From Kluyvera cryocrescens NBRC 102467 (GTDB lineage: Bacteria > Pseudomonadota > Gammaproteobacteria > Enterobacterales > Enterobacteriaceae): a stretch of 64,000 bases of DNA. Within the stretch, counting starts at the first letter, position 1, and each line of letters starts with the position of its first letter. This document shows, piece by piece, positions 52,537 to 62,152 of the stretch. The stretch is taken from positions 81,409 through 145,408 of the forward strand of contig NZ_BCTM01000002.1 in assembly GCF_001571285.1 (NCBI RefSeq). The letters run 5' to 3'. The translations under genes and the position numbers were made by a program. The notes under the pieces are model-generated. The model did no database searches and was not told the DNA's origin. It worked only from the letters and a program-made list of their open reading frames with translations.

Positions 52537-52686
52537 ATGGAAACAATCATGGCGTACGTGGTTACGATTACCACGTACGCCGAAAGTCTTAACGTGGGGA
52601 GACGGTCACCTGGCTGCCATTGCTCGCCATCACGACGCGCTGGCCTGCAGAGAAGCGGGTATCACCCTGTTTCTGCACTACCATGA
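52537..52686 (+). CDS. Possible 49-residue small ORF antisense to slyB 3' end
   Basis: Uncertain. A 49-codon frame starts at ATG 52537 with an excellent Shine-Dalgarno AGGAGG (52523-52528) eight bases before it. The product is METIMAYVVTITTYAES followed by a Cys/Arg/Ser-rich part and ends VSALP. Codons 5-15 are set by the perfect inverted repeat at 52551-52581, and the last two thirds are antisense to slyB. The strong ribosome site is the only positive evidence; no homologue is recognised. Confidence 0.3.
   Translation: METIMAYVVTITTYAESLNVGRRSPGCHCSPSRRAGLQRSGYHPVSALP
52551..52581 (-). terminator. Perfect 12-base inverted repeat after slyB
   Basis: GGCGTACGTGGT (52551-52562) pairs with ACCACGTACGCC (52570-52581) around a seven-base loop, starting eight bases after the slyB stop. 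It is probably the slyB terminator, although no strong T run follows on the minus strand. Confidence 0.65.
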
Positions 52687-53056
52687 TGGTGTTGCCATCA
52701 TCTTTACGAATTTCCAGTTCCACACCCTGGGTTTTGTTCATTGCACCCTGAACGCCCTGGCCTGCTACGCCACCTGCCACTGCACCGGCTGCGGTCGCTA
52801 ATGAACGCCCGGTACCACCACCGATGGTATTACCCAGGAAGCCGCCCAGTACTGCACCACCGATAGCACCGATGACGTTGCTATCGTCGCCACCCTGAAT
52901 CTGTACAGGACGGACGTGGACAATCGTGCCGTAGGTCACGTTCTGGACCTGTTTCGCTTCGGAGGCAGAGTAAACATCGCCAGACAGGCCGCTGCTGCTG
53001 ACGCAGCCCGCGAGGGACAAACCAATCATTGAAACAGCCAATACGCGTAACATCAT
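52589..53056 (-). CDS. slyB: Outer-membrane lipoprotein SlyB
   Basis: SlyB forms ring-like assemblies in the outer membrane that protect barrel proteins under stress; PhoPQ controls it. The 155 residues equal E. coli SlyB. After the lipobox (SLAGC, Cys near 17) come a conserved segment EAKQVQNVTYGTIVHVRPVQIQGGDDSN and a glycine-zipper pair of helices (VIGAIGGAVLGGFLGNTIGGGTGRSLATAAGAVAGGVAGQGVQ, about 62-104). I chose ATG 53056, preceded by CTGGAG; an in-frame ATG at 53095 lies in the leader. Confidence 0.95.
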   Translation of the reverse strand: MMLRVLAVSMIGLSLAGCVSSSGLSGDVYSASEAKQVQNVTYGTIVHVRPVQIQGGDDSNVIGAIGGAVLGGFLGNTIGGGTGRSLATAAGAVAGGVAGQGVQGAMNKTQGVELEIRKDDGNTIMVVQKQGDTRFSAGQRVVMASNGSQVTVSPR

Positions 53057-53158
53057 TATGAATCTCCAGTTCAACAGAATTGCTCTCATGAGCATCCCTA
53101 CTGAACAATTATATGGTATTTGAACGACGCGGTCATATACTCCGCATTTATTCTTAAT

Positions 53159-53192
53159 AGAATAATCCGTCCTGGCTTAACCAACGCTAAAC
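53159..53192 (-). promoter_or_regulatory. PhoP-dependent promoter candidate for slyB
   Basis: On the minus strand, GTTTA-GCGTT-GGTTAA (53177-53192) resembles the PhoP direct repeat, and the -10 TATTCT (53159-53164) begins 12 bases downstream, the usual spacing for PhoP-activated promoters. Confidence 0.65.
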
Positions 53193-53326
53193 GTGTGGGG
53201 AAATCTATAACCGCAGTCAATAATGGTAGCCAGCCGCTATATTGTTAAAAAATATTATTAGTTAATGGTATTACGTGCCACTTTATGCTGGAGTGTTAAC
53301 CCTGCAAATGTGACTAAGGACGGCGT

Positions 53327-54451
53327 ATGAAATCCGGGCGATATATAGGTGTGATGTCGGGGACCAGCCTTGATGGTGTGGATGTGGTACTCGCCGCCAT
53401 CGATGAGAGCAGAGTGGCGCAGTTGGCCAGCTTATCATGGCCCATTCCTATCGCGTTAAAAGAGGCGGTACTGGCAATCTGTCAGGGGCAACCGCTGACC
53501 CTTTCACAGCTCGGACAACTGGATAACCGCTTGGGGAATCTGTTTGCCGACGCCATTATTGCACTGATGTCTCAGGAGCATCTGAAAGCGCAGGATATCG
53601 TTGCTATCGGCTGCCATGGGCAAACGGTCTGGCATGAGCCTCAAGGCGATGCACCGCATACCCTGCAGATTGGTGATAACAACATCATTGCGGCGCGGAC
53701 AGGCGTGAGCGTGGTGGGAGATTTCCGCCGCCGTGATATGGCCCTTGGCGGGCAGGGCGCACCGCTGGTTCCGGCGTTTCATCAGGCGTTATTAGCCCAC
53801 CAAAGCGAACGCCGAATGATCCTCAATATTGGCGGCATTGCCAATCTTTCATTGCTGGTACCGGGACAGCCGGTACGCGGGTTTGATACCGGACCGGGCA
53901 ATATGCTGATGGATGCCTGGATCTGGCGTAGCCTCGGTAAACCCTACGATAAAGACGCGGAATGGGCGAACGAGGGGAAAGTCATGCTACCGCTATTGCA
54001 GGATATGCTGAGCGATCCCTATTTTTCAGCGCCAGCACCCAAAAGCACCGGCCGCGAGTACTTTAACTATGGCTGGCTGGCGCATTTCCTCGCCCGCTAT
54101 CCAGGGCTGCGCCCGCAGGATGTTCAGGCGACCCTCACCGAGCTTACCGCGGTGACCATCAGTGAACAGGTGATGTTGAGCGGAGGCTGTGACCGACTGC
54201 TGGTATGCGGGGGCGGAAGCCGTAATCCGCTGGTGATGGCGCGGCTTGCAGGGTTACTGGCAGGAACGGAAGTGGCCACCACCGACGAATACGGGATAAG
54301 CGGCGACGATATGGAAGCATTGGCCTTTGCCTGGCTTGCCTGGCGGACGGTTGCCGGTCTGCCTGGAAATCTGCCGTCGGTCACCGGGGCCTCTGAAGCC
54401 ACCGTTCTCGGCGCAATTTTTCCCGCGAACCCACAGAATAATAAGAGTTAA
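53327..54451 (+). CDS. anmK: Anhydro-N-acetylmuramic acid kinase AnmK
   Basis: AnmK phosphorylates and hydrates 1,6-anhydroMurNAc to MurNAc-6-phosphate in cell-wall recycling. The 374-residue protein (E. coli 369) shows the ASKHA fold: ATP-binding [19 protein letters not shown] (7-25), [22 protein letters not shown] near 133 with the catalytic Asp region, [11 protein letters not shown] near 166 and [13 protein letters not shown] near 185. It follows slyB divergently. NagZ, encoded in this window, acts upstream in the same pathway. Confidence 0.95.
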   Translation: MKSGRYIGVMSGTSLDGVDVVLAAIDESRVAQLASLSWPIPIALKEAVLAICQGQPLTLSQLGQLDNRLGNLFADAIIALMSQEHLKAQDIVAIGCHGQTVWHEPQGDAPHTLQIGDNNIIAARTGVSVVGDFRRRDMALGGQGAPLVPAFHQALLAHQSERRMILNIGGIANLSLLVPGQPVRGFDTGPGNMLMDAWIWRSLGKPYDKDAEWANEGKVMLPLLQDMLSDPYFSAPAPKSTGREYFNYGWLAHFLARYPGLRPQDVQATLTELTAVTISEQVMLSGGCDRLLVCGGGSRNPLVMARLAGLLAGTEVATTDEYGISGDDMEALAFAWLAWRTVAGLPGNLPSVTGASEATVLGAIFPANPQNNKS

Positions 54452-54544
54452 CTGAAATCTTCTTTTACCATGGGCCTGTAGACTGACTCTACACGTGAGT
54501 GAGAAAATCACTCCCTGACTAGGATTGTCGAAAGGCCCAATACC

Positions 54545-54868
54545 ATGAAAAAACTTCTTATTGCTGTTCTCCCTTTGATGCTTGCCGGCTGTAGCACCTA
54601 TAACCAGTTTATGGAACGTATGCAAACCGACACGCTGGAATATCAGTGCGACGAGAAACCGTTGACGGTGCAGCTTAATAACCCGCGCCAGCAGGTTAGC
54701 TTCGTTTATGACAACCAGCAGTTGAATCTACCGCAGGGGATTTCCGCCTCCGGTGCGCGTTATACCGACGGTATCTATGTGTTCTGGTCGAAAGGTGACG
54801 AAGCAACGGTCTACAAACGTGACCATATCGTCCTGAATAACTGTAAGTTACAAAACCCCAAGCGTTGA
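54545..54868 (+). CDS. mliC: Membrane-bound lysozyme inhibitor MliC (YdhA)
   Basis: An outer-membrane lipoprotein of 107 residues (E. coli 109) that inhibits c-type lysozyme. The signal peptide ends in the lipobox LMLAGCS. The MliC domain follows with [12 protein letters not shown] near 37, [20 protein letters not shown] near 75-94, where Ser and Lys insert into the lysozyme active site, and the final LNNCKLQ that pairs the second disulfide Cys. It sits between anmK and pdxH as in E. coli. Confidence 0.95.
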   Translation: MKKLLIAVLPLMLAGCSTYNQFMERMQTDTLEYQCDEKPLTVQLNNPRQQVSFVYDNQQLNLPQGISASGARYTDGIYVFWSKGDEATVYKRDHIVLNNCKLQNPKR

Positions 54869-54925
54869 GATTTTCAGGCGGGCGGCGCACAATAACGCTA
54901 CCTACTGACTACAATTTTAAACGCC

Positions 54926-55582
54926 ATGTCTGATAACGACGATCTGCAGCAAATCGCGCATCTGCGCCGAGAATACACCCGTGGCGGCCTTCGTCGCCAC
55001 GACCTTCCTGATGAACCTCTCCCGCTTTTTGAGCGCTGGCTTGGACAAGCCTGTGAAGCGCGGTTAGCCGATCCTACGGCGATGGTAGTGGCGACGGTGG
55101 ATGAAAACGGTCAGCCCTATCAGCGAATCGTGCTGCTCAAACATTATGATGAAAAAGGGCTGGTGTTTTATACCAACCTTGGCAGTCGCAAAGCGCATCA
55201 GTTAGAGCAGAACCCTCGCATCAGCCTGCTGTTCCCATGGCATATGCTGGATCGCCAGGTCATGGTGATTGGCAAGGCCGAGCGCCTGTCGACGCTGGAA
55301 GTGATGAAGTATTTCCACAGCCGTCCGCGCGATAGTCAGATCGGTGCCTGGGTATCGAAACAGTCCAGCCGCATCTCCGCACGCGGGATCCTCGAAAGCA
55401 AGTTTCTTGAACTGAAGCAAAAGTTCCAGCAGGGCGACGTTCCGCTGCCGAGTTTCTGGGGTGGCTTCCGCGTCAGCATCGAGCAAATGGAGTTTTGGCA
55501 GGGTGGTGAACACCGCCTACACGATCGTTTTTTGTACCAGCGTGATGCTGACGCATGGAAAATTGACCGTCTGGCGCCGTAA
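54926..55582 (+). CDS. pdxH: Pyridoxine/pyridoxamine 5'-phosphate oxidase PdxH
   Basis: This FMN enzyme makes pyridoxal 5'-phosphate from PNP or PMP. The 218 residues equal E. coli. Visible family features are [56 protein letters not shown] (about 65-120) and the C-terminal [28 protein letters not shown] with LAP as the last residues, matching the conserved C-terminal motif. It lies before tyrS and pdxY, a conserved group. Confidence 0.97.
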   Translation: MSDNDDLQQIAHLRREYTRGGLRRHDLPDEPLPLFERWLGQACEARLADPTAMVVATVDENGQPYQRIVLLKHYDEKGLVFYTNLGSRKAHQLEQNPRISLLFPWHMLDRQVMVIGKAERLSTLEVMKYFHSRPRDSQIGAWVSKQSSRISARGILESKFLELKQKFQQGDVPLPSFWGGFRVSIEQMEFWQGGEHRLHDRFLYQRDADAWKIDRLAP

Positions 55583-55609
55583 ACGCCGAAATTTGTTGTT
55601 TTAAGCGCT

Positions 55610-55636
55610 AGCGCTGAATGCGTCAGCGCTTTATTC
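55610..55636 (+). terminator. Hairpin after pdxH
   Basis: AGCGCTGA (55610-55617) pairs with TCAGCGCT (55623-55630), followed by TTATTC. Weak to moderate terminator. Confidence 0.6.
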
Positions 55637-55707
55637 TATAAGGCTTTCGCGTCTGGCGAAAAGTCGTGTACCGGCAAAGGTGCAGTCGGATATAGATGGA
55701 GAATTTG

Positions 55708-56982
55708 ATGGCAAGCAGTAACTTGATTAAACAACTGCAAGAGCGGGGGCTAGTTGCCCAGGTAACGGACGAGGTAGCGTTAGCAGAGCGACTGGCGCAA
55801 GGCCCGATCGCGCTCTATTGCGGCTTCGATCCAACCGCTGACAGCTTGCATTTGGGGCATCTTGTTCCTTTGTTATGCCTGAAACGCTTCCAGCAGGCAG
55901 GGCATAAACCCGTCGCGCTGGTGGGTGGTGCAACCGGTCTGATTGGTGACCCAAGCTTTAAAGCCGCCGAGCGTAAACTGAACACCGAAGACACCGTACA
56001 GGAATGGGTCGCAAAAATCCGTAAACAGGTTGCACCGTTCCTCGACTTCGACTGCGGCGACAACTCTGCAATCGCTGCCAACAACTACGACTGGTTTGGC
56101 GGCATGAACGTGCTGACGTTCCTGCGCGATATCGGCAAGCACTTCTCTGTTAACCAGATGATTAACAAAGAAGCGGTGAAGCAGCGTCTGAACCGTGACG
56201 ACCAGGGGATTTCATTTACTGAATTTTCCTACAACCTGCTACAGGGTTATGACTTCGCGTGCCTGAACAAATTGCACGGCGTTGCGCTGCAGATCGGCGG
56301 CTCCGACCAGTGGGGTAACATTACCTCTGGTATCGATCTGACCCGTCGTCTGCACCAGAATCAGGTATTTGGCCTGACCGTTCCTCTGATCACGAAAGCC
56401 GACGGTACCAAATTCGGTAAGACCGAAGGCGGCGCAGTTTGGCTGGATCCGAAGAAAACCAGTCCGTACAAATTCTACCAGTTCTGGATTAATACCGCGG
56501 ATGCGGACGTTTATCGCTTCCTGAAGTTCTTCACCTTCATGGACATTGAAGAGATCAATGCTCTGGAAGAAGAAGACAAAAACAGCGGTAAAGCTCCGCG
56601 CGCCCAGTATGTACTGGCCGAACTGGTTACCCGTCTGGTGCACGGTGAAGAAGGTCTGGTAGCGGCGAAACGCATCACCGATAGCCTGTTCAGCGGCTCC
56701 CTGAGCGCGCTGAGCGAAGCTGACTTCGAGCAGCTCGCGCAAGACGGTGTGCCGATGGTTGAAATGGAAAAAGGCGCAGACCTGATGCAGGCGCTGGTGG
56801 ACTCTGAGCTGCAGCCGTCCCGTGGGCAGGCGCGCAAAACCATCGCGTCAAACGCCGTCACCATCAACGGTGAAAAACAGGCCGATCCGGAGTACTTCTT
56901 CAACGACAGCGACATTCTGTTTGGTCGCTACACGCTGTTACGTCGTGGTAAGAAAAACTACTGTTTGATCTGCTGGAAGTAA
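55708..56982 (+). CDS. tyrS: Tyrosyl-tRNA synthetase
   Basis: An essential class Ic synthetase that charges tRNA-Tyr, 424 residues as in E. coli. HLGH at 48-51 corresponds to the HIGH motif and KFGKT near 231-235 to KMSKS. The tyrosine pocket is in [16 protein letters not shown] and [11 protein letters not shown]. The C-terminal S4-like domain (about 350-424) carries [20 protein letters not shown] chose ATG 55708 (MASSN), preceded by GGAGAAT, over ATG 55696. A strong terminator follows. Confidence 0.98.
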   Translation: MASSNLIKQLQERGLVAQVTDEVALAERLAQGPIALYCGFDPTADSLHLGHLVPLLCLKRFQQAGHKPVALVGGATGLIGDPSFKAAERKLNTEDTVQEWVAKIRKQVAPFLDFDCGDNSAIAANNYDWFGGMNVLTFLRDIGKHFSVNQMINKEAVKQRLNRDDQGISFTEFSYNLLQGYDFACLNKLHGVALQIGGSDQWGNITSGIDLTRRLHQNQVFGLTVPLITKADGTKFGKTEGGAVWLDPKKTSPYKFYQFWINTADADVYRFLKFFTFMDIEEINALEEEDKNSGKAPRAQYVLAELVTRLVHGEEGLVAAKRITDSLFSGSLSALSEADFEQLAQDGVPMVEMEKGADLMQALVDSELQPSRGQARKTIASNAVTINGEKQADPEYFFNDSDILFGRYTLLRRGKKNYCLICWK

Positions 56983-56993
56983 TATTCCGAAAC

Positions 56994-57029
56994 AGGGGGG
57001 CGTGGGAAACTACGCCCCCCTTCTTTTTT
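56994..57029 (+). terminator. Terminator after tyrS
   Basis: GGGGGGCGT (56995-57003) pairs with ACGCCCCCC (57012-57020), followed by TTCTTTTTT. Some read-through into pdxY, whose start is 18 bases further, is likely. Confidence 0.88.
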
Positions 57030-57047
57030 GTCGTCTGAGTAGAACTA

Positions 57048-57908
57048 ATGAACAACATCCTCGCCATTCAGTCCCACGTTGTTTTCGGTCATGCGGGCAA
57101 CAGTGCAGCCGAATTTCCTATGCGTCGTCTCGGCGCGAACGTCTGGCCATTGAACACCGTTCAATTCTCCAACCACACGCAATACGGTAAATGGACGGGC
57201 TGTGTTATGCCGCCTGCGCATTTGACGGAGATTGTTCAGGGGATTGCGGATATCGACCAACTATCGCGCTGTAGCGCCGTGCTGAGCGGTTATTTGGGGT
57301 CTGCTGAGCAGGGGGAACACATTCTGGGGATTGTTCGTCAGGTCAAAGCGGCGAACCCACAGGCAAAATTCTTCTGTGACCCGGTGATGGGACATCCGGA
57401 AAAAGGCTGTATCGTGGCACCCGGTGTGGCCGAGTTCCACAAGCGCCATGCGCTACCGGCAAGTGACATGATTGCCCCGAACCTGATTGAGCTGGAAATT
57501 CTCTCCGGACATGAGGTGAAGGATGTCAACGACGCGGTGTGTACGGCACGTGAGCTGATTGCGCAGGGGCCAGAAATCGTGCTGGTAAAACATCTGGCGC
57601 GCGCGGGCTACAGCCAGGATCGGTTCGAGATGCTGCTGGTGACGGCGGACGAAGCCTGGCATATCAGCCGCCCCTTGATTGATTTTGGCGCTCGCCACCC
57701 GGTCGGTGTAGGTGACGTCACCAGCGGCCTGCTGCTGGTGAAACTGCTGCAAGGTGCATCGCTACGTGATGCTCTGGAGCACGTCACGGCGGCAGTCTAT
57801 GAAATTATGCTGACGACAAAAGAGATGGGCGAGTACGAACTGCAGGTGGTTGCGGCCCAGGACCGGATTGCGAAGCCGGAGCACGACTTTAGCGCTACGC
57901 GCCTGTAA
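57048..57908 (+). CDS. pdxY: Pyridoxal kinase PdxY
   Basis: A cytoplasmic ribokinase-fold kinase (286 residues, E. coli 287) that phosphorylates pyridoxal to PLP in vitamin B6 salvage. Features are [26 protein letters not shown] (3-28), [16 protein letters not shown] near 110 with the metal and ATP contacts, and the anion-hole/catalytic motif [15 protein letters not shown] near 215-229 (Asp in GVGDVTSG). It follows tyrS as in E. coli and belongs with pdxH in B6 metabolism. Confidence 0.96.
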   Translation: MNNILAIQSHVVFGHAGNSAAEFPMRRLGANVWPLNTVQFSNHTQYGKWTGCVMPPAHLTEIVQGIADIDQLSRCSAVLSGYLGSAEQGEHILGIVRQVKAANPQAKFFCDPVMGHPEKGCIVAPGVAEFHKRHALPASDMIAPNLIELEILSGHEVKDVNDAVCTARELIAQGPEIVLVKHLARAGYSQDRFEMLLVTADEAWHISRPLIDFGARHPVGVGDVTSGLLLVKLLQGASLRDALEHVTAAVYEIMLTTKEMGEYELQVVAAQDRIAKPEHDFSATRL

Positions 57909-57921
57909 GACGGTGAAGTCT

Positions 57922-57947
57922 GCCCGGTGAAGTGTCCATCACCGGGC
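57922..57947. terminator. Hairpin between convergent pdxY and gstA
   Basis: GCCCGGTGA (57922-57930) pairs perfectly with TCACCGGGC (57939-57947). No clear T tract. Confidence 0.6.
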
Positions 57948-57965
57948 GACGATCTGTCTTAAGTT

Positions 57966-58571
57966 TTATTTCAGCCCTTCAGCGGCCACCGCCGCCGCAA
58001 CTGCCGGACGTGCCGCTACCCGCGCCATATAGTCCGCAATATTCTTATATCCCGCCATCTCCAGCTTCACGGCAAACGCCCAGCGCAGCACGGTGAACAG
58101 ATAAGCATCGGCAATGGTAAAGCGTGAGCCGCTGATCCACTGCGTACCTGCTAAAGAGTCATCAATGTAGGCCAGTTTTTTATCCAACAGTGCACGCACG
58201 GTAGGTTTGTACTCTTCCGGCGTATCCGGACGGAACAGCGGCGTGAAGCCTTTGTGCAGTTCGGTGGCGATAAAGTTCAACCACTCCAGGGTTTTATAGC
58301 GGTTGATGGTGCCCACTGGAGCCAGCAGTTGGCGGTCAGCAACGCTGTCGGCGATGTATTGCATGATCGCCACGCCTTCAGTCAGCAGGGTATTGTCATC
58401 CAGCAGCAGTGCCGGTACCTGGCCCTTCGGGTTAACCTGCAGAAAATCGTCACCGTTCTCCATACGTTTGTGCATAAGGTCGACGCCAATCAGCGAGAAG
58501 TCTTTTCCGCTTTCCCGTAGGGTGATGTGCGATGCCAGGGAACAGGCGCCAGGTTTATAGAACAATTTCAT
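57966..58571 (-). CDS. gstA: Glutathione S-transferase GstA
   Basis: A beta-class GST of 201 residues, the E. coli length, which conjugates glutathione to electrophiles and shows peroxidase activity. The N-terminal thioredoxin-like domain holds Cys10 in [21 protein letters not shown] (cis-Pro) near 52 and [11 protein letters not shown] near 63. The helical C-terminal domain contains [16 protein letters not shown] chose ATG 58571, preceded by AAGGAG; an in-frame ATG at 58610 gives a non-conserved extension. Confidence 0.96.
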   Translation of the reverse strand: MKLFYKPGACSLASHITLRESGKDFSLIGVDLMHKRMENGDDFLQVNPKGQVPALLLDDNTLLTEGVAIMQYIADSVADRQLLAPVGTINRYKTLEWLNFIATELHKGFTPLFRPDTPEEYKPTVRALLDKKLAYIDDSLAGTQWISGSRFTIADAYLFTVLRWAFAVKLEMAGYKNIADYMARVAARPAVAAAVAAEGLK

Positions 58572-58661
58572 GGGTAACTCCTTCAGACTATGATTATTTT
58601 TGTGGTCCATCAGCAGAAGGGCGGCTGGCGGATATGCAGGTATGTTAGTGCCTGAGCAGAC

Positions 58662-58692
58662 AAAAAAAAAGCCGCTAACGGAAGTTAGCGGC
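58662..58692 (-). terminator. Terminator after dtpA
   Basis: GCCGCTAAC and GTTAGCGGC form a perfect stem with a GGAA loop; on the minus strand nine T follow. Confidence 0.92.
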
Positions 58693-58718
58693 CCAAAATG
58701 ATACGTTTCCCGATGACT

Positions 58719-60224
58719 TTACGCGGAAGCGGCTTCACTATCCGCAGCAGACTTCGGATCGTCCTGAGTCATGCGGTTCAGTTTTGGTGCGGTCAGAAGC
58801 ATCAGCACCGCGACAACGGCGGTGGCAACGCCAATCTGCAGGAATACGCGACCATAGACTTCCAGTGACATGACCGGGTCGGTGACGTTTTCTGGTACCG
58901 CCATCATACCGGCAACATAACCGCCGATGATGTTTGCGCCAGCGGTGGTCAGGAACCAGCTACCCATGATGAAGCCCATCAGACGTTGTGGAACCAACTG
59001 AGCCACCATTGCCAGGCCGAGACCAGAGATCATCAGTTCGCCAATACTCTGCAGGCCGTAGCTGATAATCAGCCAGTTAACGGAAACGATACCCGCGTCG
59101 CTGGCGAATTTCGCGCCCAGCGGCAGCACGAGGAAGGCACCGGAGCACAGCACCATACCAATAGCGAACTTGGTTGGCATTGGCAGGGTATCGCCCATTT
59201 TGTTGTAGATAGCGGCCAGAATTGGGCTACCAATGATGATCCAGAATGGGTTCAGCGCCTGATACTGTTCCGGCTCGAACGCGATACCCAGGATAGAGTG
59301 TTCAACGTTACGAATCGCGAAGAAGTTCAGTGAGGTTGGCATCTGGCTGTAAAGAACGAAGAAGATAATCGCTTCCAGCATCAGGATGAAGGCCACAATC
59401 ATCTTGCGACGTGCAGCACCCTGCATCGCAAAGGCTTCTTTACCGAAGATGAAGACGATACCCAGCGCAATCACGCCCAGCACCATGCGTGCAATTTCCT
59501 GGTGGTGAAGCAGCCAGGTGGCCACGGTAACCAGAATAACCACGCCAACGATAGTCAGCAGCAGGTTGCGGTAGTTAGTCGGTTCAAAGTCAGGTTTAGA
59601 ACCGTACTGTTTCACCCAGCGCTGGCAGAATGCGAAGTTAACAACGGTAATCAGCATACCCACAACGCTCAGTGCGAACGCGGTGCTCCAGCCGTATTTC
59701 GCGGCGAGCCATGGCGTTGCCAGCATGGAGAAGAACGAACCGATGTTTACGGACATATAGTACATGGTGAATGCACCGTCCAAACGTGGGTCGTCTTTGG
59801 CATAGCAGGTAGAAAGCAGGGAAGATGGGTTGGCTTTGAACAGGCCGTTACCCACGGCGATGGTCGCCATACCCATATAAACGACGCCCGCATCGTGACC
59901 GGACCATGCAACCAGCGCATAACCAATCGCCAGTACCACAGCACCCAGCATGATCACGCGTTTGGTACCCAGTACTTTGTCGCCCAGCCAGCCGCCGATA
60001 GCAACCAGACCGTAAACTAATGCACTGAAGGAAGAGAACAGGGTGATGGAATCTGCTTCGGACATACCCAGTTGTTTAACCAGGTAAACGGCCATAATGC
60101 CTTGCAGGCCGTAGAAGCCAAAACGCTCCCATAACTCAATAGAGAAGATGAGATAAAACGCTTTAGGTTGTTTGAAGGCGTTCAAACTCACGCTTTCAGT
60201 TGGTTTATTGTTTGCAGTAGACAC
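58719..60224 (-). CDS. dtpA: Proton-dependent di/tripeptide transporter DtpA (TppB)
   Basis: A POT/PTR-family symporter of the inner membrane, 501 residues (E. coli 500), with 14 hydrophobic helices. The proton-coupling motif ExxER is in [20 protein letters not shown] near residue 30-49, and [26 protein letters not shown] near 77-102 is a typical POT loop. [16 protein letters not shown] sequence ([22 protein letters not shown]) near 153-174 is the PTR2 signature. In E. coli OmpR/EnvZ and leucine affect its expression. Confidence 0.96.
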   Translation of the reverse strand: MSTANNKPTESVSLNAFKQPKAFYLIFSIELWERFGFYGLQGIMAVYLVKQLGMSEADSITLFSSFSALVYGLVAIGGWLGDKVLGTKRVIMLGAVVLAIGYALVAWSGHDAGVVYMGMATIAVGNGLFKANPSSLLSTCYAKDDPRLDGAFTMYYMSVNIGSFFSMLATPWLAAKYGWSTAFALSVVGMLITVVNFAFCQRWVKQYGSKPDFEPTNYRNLLLTIVGVVILVTVATWLLHHQEIARMVLGVIALGIVFIFGKEAFAMQGAARRKMIVAFILMLEAIIFFVLYSQMPTSLNFFAIRNVEHSILGIAFEPEQYQALNPFWIIIGSPILAAIYNKMGDTLPMPTKFAIGMVLCSGAFLVLPLGAKFASDAGIVSVNWLIISYGLQSIGELMISGLGLAMVAQLVPQRLMGFIMGSWFLTTAGANIIGGYVAGMMAVPENVTDPVMSLEVYGRVFLQIGVATAVVAVLMLLTAPKLNRMTQDDPKSAADSEAASA

Positions 60225-60818
60225 ATATACCTCTTATTTACATCCCAATCACTGGGGGGTGTACTGGGCGGAGTGCTCGTTTTGGCATCCACCTTATAGT
60301 TATTCTGGAGGGAAACGGGAAGTAATGTTCACTATCCTGCGCTTTCAGACAAGCCTTTTGCAATACTCTGTTACAAATAAAAACTCCGGTATAATTAACC
60401 ATCTTTATAAATGTTATTCAGCGTTAAATTTCATGCTTTAAAAATAGACGGTTTATTATTCTAATAATGGGCAGGGAAAACCGGATCTTAACCATATCTT
60501 CTGCTGATGGCGCTTGAATATAGTGATATAGGCTGAATTCTTAAAAAATGCTGGATGATCGTCTTGTGCATTGCAAATGTTGCATTGTGATGATGTAGGC
60601 GCTTTGTACGTAAAGAAACATAAATGCAACATTATGTTGCTCTTATGATCTTGTCAGCGATTGTATAGAAATTTTCGCTAGCGATGACATGTTTAACCTG
60701 TAAAAACGGTATATAGGCGTTATAAATGCCAAAAACTGAATAATTATATGAGATTAAACGTAGCTTTAGCGCGAAGGAGGGAAGCGATGGGCCGACTTGC
60801 CTCATCGCTAAAAATGGT
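60225..60818. other. Gene-free gap between dtpA and nth (594 bases)
   Basis: An AT-rich stretch upstream of dtpA and downstream of nth. It holds two dyads, TGCAA-ATG-TTGCA (60572-60584) and GCAACAT-T-ATGTTGC (60626-60640), which share the GCAA/TTGC arms, and near its right end a strong Shine-Dalgarno sequence for a short plus-strand ORF. A TATAAT on the plus strand near 60391 is not followed by a recognisable gene. No tRNA or known sRNA was seen. Confidence 0.5.
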
Positions 60819-60903
60819 CTACAGCTCGATTTTCTCTTTGTATTCACACAGATCTTCGATGATGCACGAGCCGCAGCGCGGTTTTCGTGCAATACAGGTG
60901 TAG
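60787..60903 (+). CDS. Possible 38-residue small ORF antisense to nth 3' end
   Basis: Uncertain. ATG 60787 is preceded six bases upstream by AAGGAGG (60774-60780), a near-ideal ribosome site. The 38-codon frame (MGRLASSLKMVYSSIFSLYS then a His/Arg/Ser-rich tail) runs mostly antisense to nth, so its codons are constrained by that gene. A moderately hydrophobic N-terminal half is the only protein feature. It could be chance. Confidence 0.25.
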   Translation: MGRLASSLKMVYSSIFSLYSHRSSMMHEPQRGFRAIQV

Positions 60904-61454
60904 CGGCCGTGCAGAATCAGCCAGTGGTGGCAGTCGACTTTAAATTCGGCGGGCACGACCTTAAGCAGTTTCTCTTCCACCTGCTCTACGTTCTTACCTG
61001 GTGCGAAGTTTGTGCGATTGCAGACGCGGAAAATGTGTGTATCGACGGCAATGGTTGGCCACCCAAAGGCCGTGTTGAGCACCACGTTTGCCGTCTTGCG
61101 CCCTACGCCGGGCAGTGCTTCCAGCGCGGCACGGTCCTCGGGGACCTCACCGCCGTGCAGTTCAAGCAGCATTCGGCAGGTCTTGATGACATTTTCTGCC
61201 TTACTGTTAAACAACCCTATGGTTTTGATGTATTCCTTCACCCCATCAACGCCTAAGTCCAGCATCGCCTGCGGCGTGTTGGCCACCGGATAGAGCTTTG
61301 CCGTCGCTTTGTTCACGCTAACATCGGTCGCCTGCGCCGAAAGCAGTACGGCAATCAGCAGCTCAAACGGTGAGGTGAAATTGAGCTCCGTGGTGGGATG
61401 CGGATTGTTGTCGCGTAAGCGGGTCAGGATCTCAAGGCGTTTGGCTTTATTCAT
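60819..61454 (-). CDS. nth: Endonuclease III (Nth)
   Basis: A DNA glycosylase/AP lyase that removes oxidised pyrimidines in base excision repair; 211 residues as in E. coli. The helix-hairpin-helix is LEALPGVGRKTANVVLNTAFGWPTIAVDTHIFRV (about 110-143) with catalytic Lys120 and Asp138. The 4Fe-4S cluster ligands are at the C-terminus in CIARKPRCGSCIIEDLC (187, 194, 197, 203). Its start codon overlaps the rsxE stop, so it is the last gene of the rsx operon, as in E. coli. Confidence 0.97.
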   Translation of the reverse strand: MNKAKRLEILTRLRDNNPHPTTELNFTSPFELLIAVLLSAQATDVSVNKATAKLYPVANTPQAMLDLGVDGVKEYIKTIGLFNSKAENVIKTCRMLLELHGGEVPEDRAALEALPGVGRKTANVVLNTAFGWPTIAVDTHIFRVCNRTNFAPGKNVEQVEEKLLKVVPAEFKVDCHHWLILHGRYTCIARKPRCGSCIIEDLCEYKEKIEL

Positions 61455-62149
61455 TAGGCTTTCTCTGCCGTTTCCACGTCGACGCTTTCCGCCGCAACGG
61501 CCTTAGCGCGGCGCTGTTTGGTCCGTTCATCGATTAAATATTTAATGGCCAGCAGCATACCAAGACCGATAAACGCCCCCGGTGGCAGCATGGCCAGCAG
61601 GAATGGGGTATCGGTATGGAACAGCTCGATACGCAGTGACTTCGCCCAACTGCCCAGTAGGCCGTCGGCGCCGTCAAACAGCGTGCCGTTACCCAACAGC
61701 TCACGAATCGACCCCAATACGAACATGGTGCAGGTTGCGCCCATGCCGATGGCAAAGCCGTCGAGAGCCGACAGTGCAGGCCCTTTTTTGGCGGCGAACG
61801 CTTCTGCGCGGCCGACAACAATACAGTTGGTCACGATAAGGGGAATAAAGATCCCGAGCGATTGATACAGACCAAACGCATAGGCGTTAATCAGCATCTG
61901 TACGGCGCTGACGACCGACGCAATGATCATTACGTAAATGGGGATGCGAATCTCCGCCGGCGTCCAGCGGCGCAGGCTGGAAATTGCCAGGTTGGTCAGC
62001 GTCAATACTAAGGTGGTCGCCAGCCCCAGTCCCAGGGCGTTGGTTGCTGTGGAGGTGACCGCCAGCAGCGGACACATCCCTAATAGCTGGACCAGCGCGG
62101 AGTTATTCTTCCAGAGCCCCTGGACAATAACCTCTTTAACCTCGCTCAT
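61454..62149 (-). CDS. rsxE: Electron transport complex subunit RsxE
   Basis: An inner-membrane subunit (231 residues, E. coli length) of the Rsx complex, the Rnf-like reductase that keeps the SoxR 2Fe-2S cluster reduced. It belongs to the NqrD/RnfE family with six helices; [35 protein letters not shown] (about 15-49) contains a conserved Cys that with RsxA may hold a membrane iron-sulfur cluster. It overlaps nth by one base and is three bases after rsxG. Confidence 0.96.
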   Translation of the reverse strand: MSEVKEVIVQGLWKNNSALVQLLGMCPLLAVTSTATNALGLGLATTLVLTLTNLAISSLRRWTPAEIRIPIYVMIIASVVSAVQMLINAYAFGLYQSLGIFIPLIVTNCIVVGRAEAFAAKKGPALSALDGFAIGMGATCTMFVLGSIRELLGNGTLFDGADGLLGSWAKSLRIELFHTDTPFLLAMLPPGAFIGLGMLLAIKYLIDERTKQRRAKAVAAESVDVETAEKA

Positions 62150-62152
62150 GAT

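Noticed and set aside
60632..60892. An 86-codon minus-strand ORF overlapping the nth 3' end
   Set aside because: It uses a different frame within nth and then AT-rich non-coding sequence, with no ribosome site or recognisable features.
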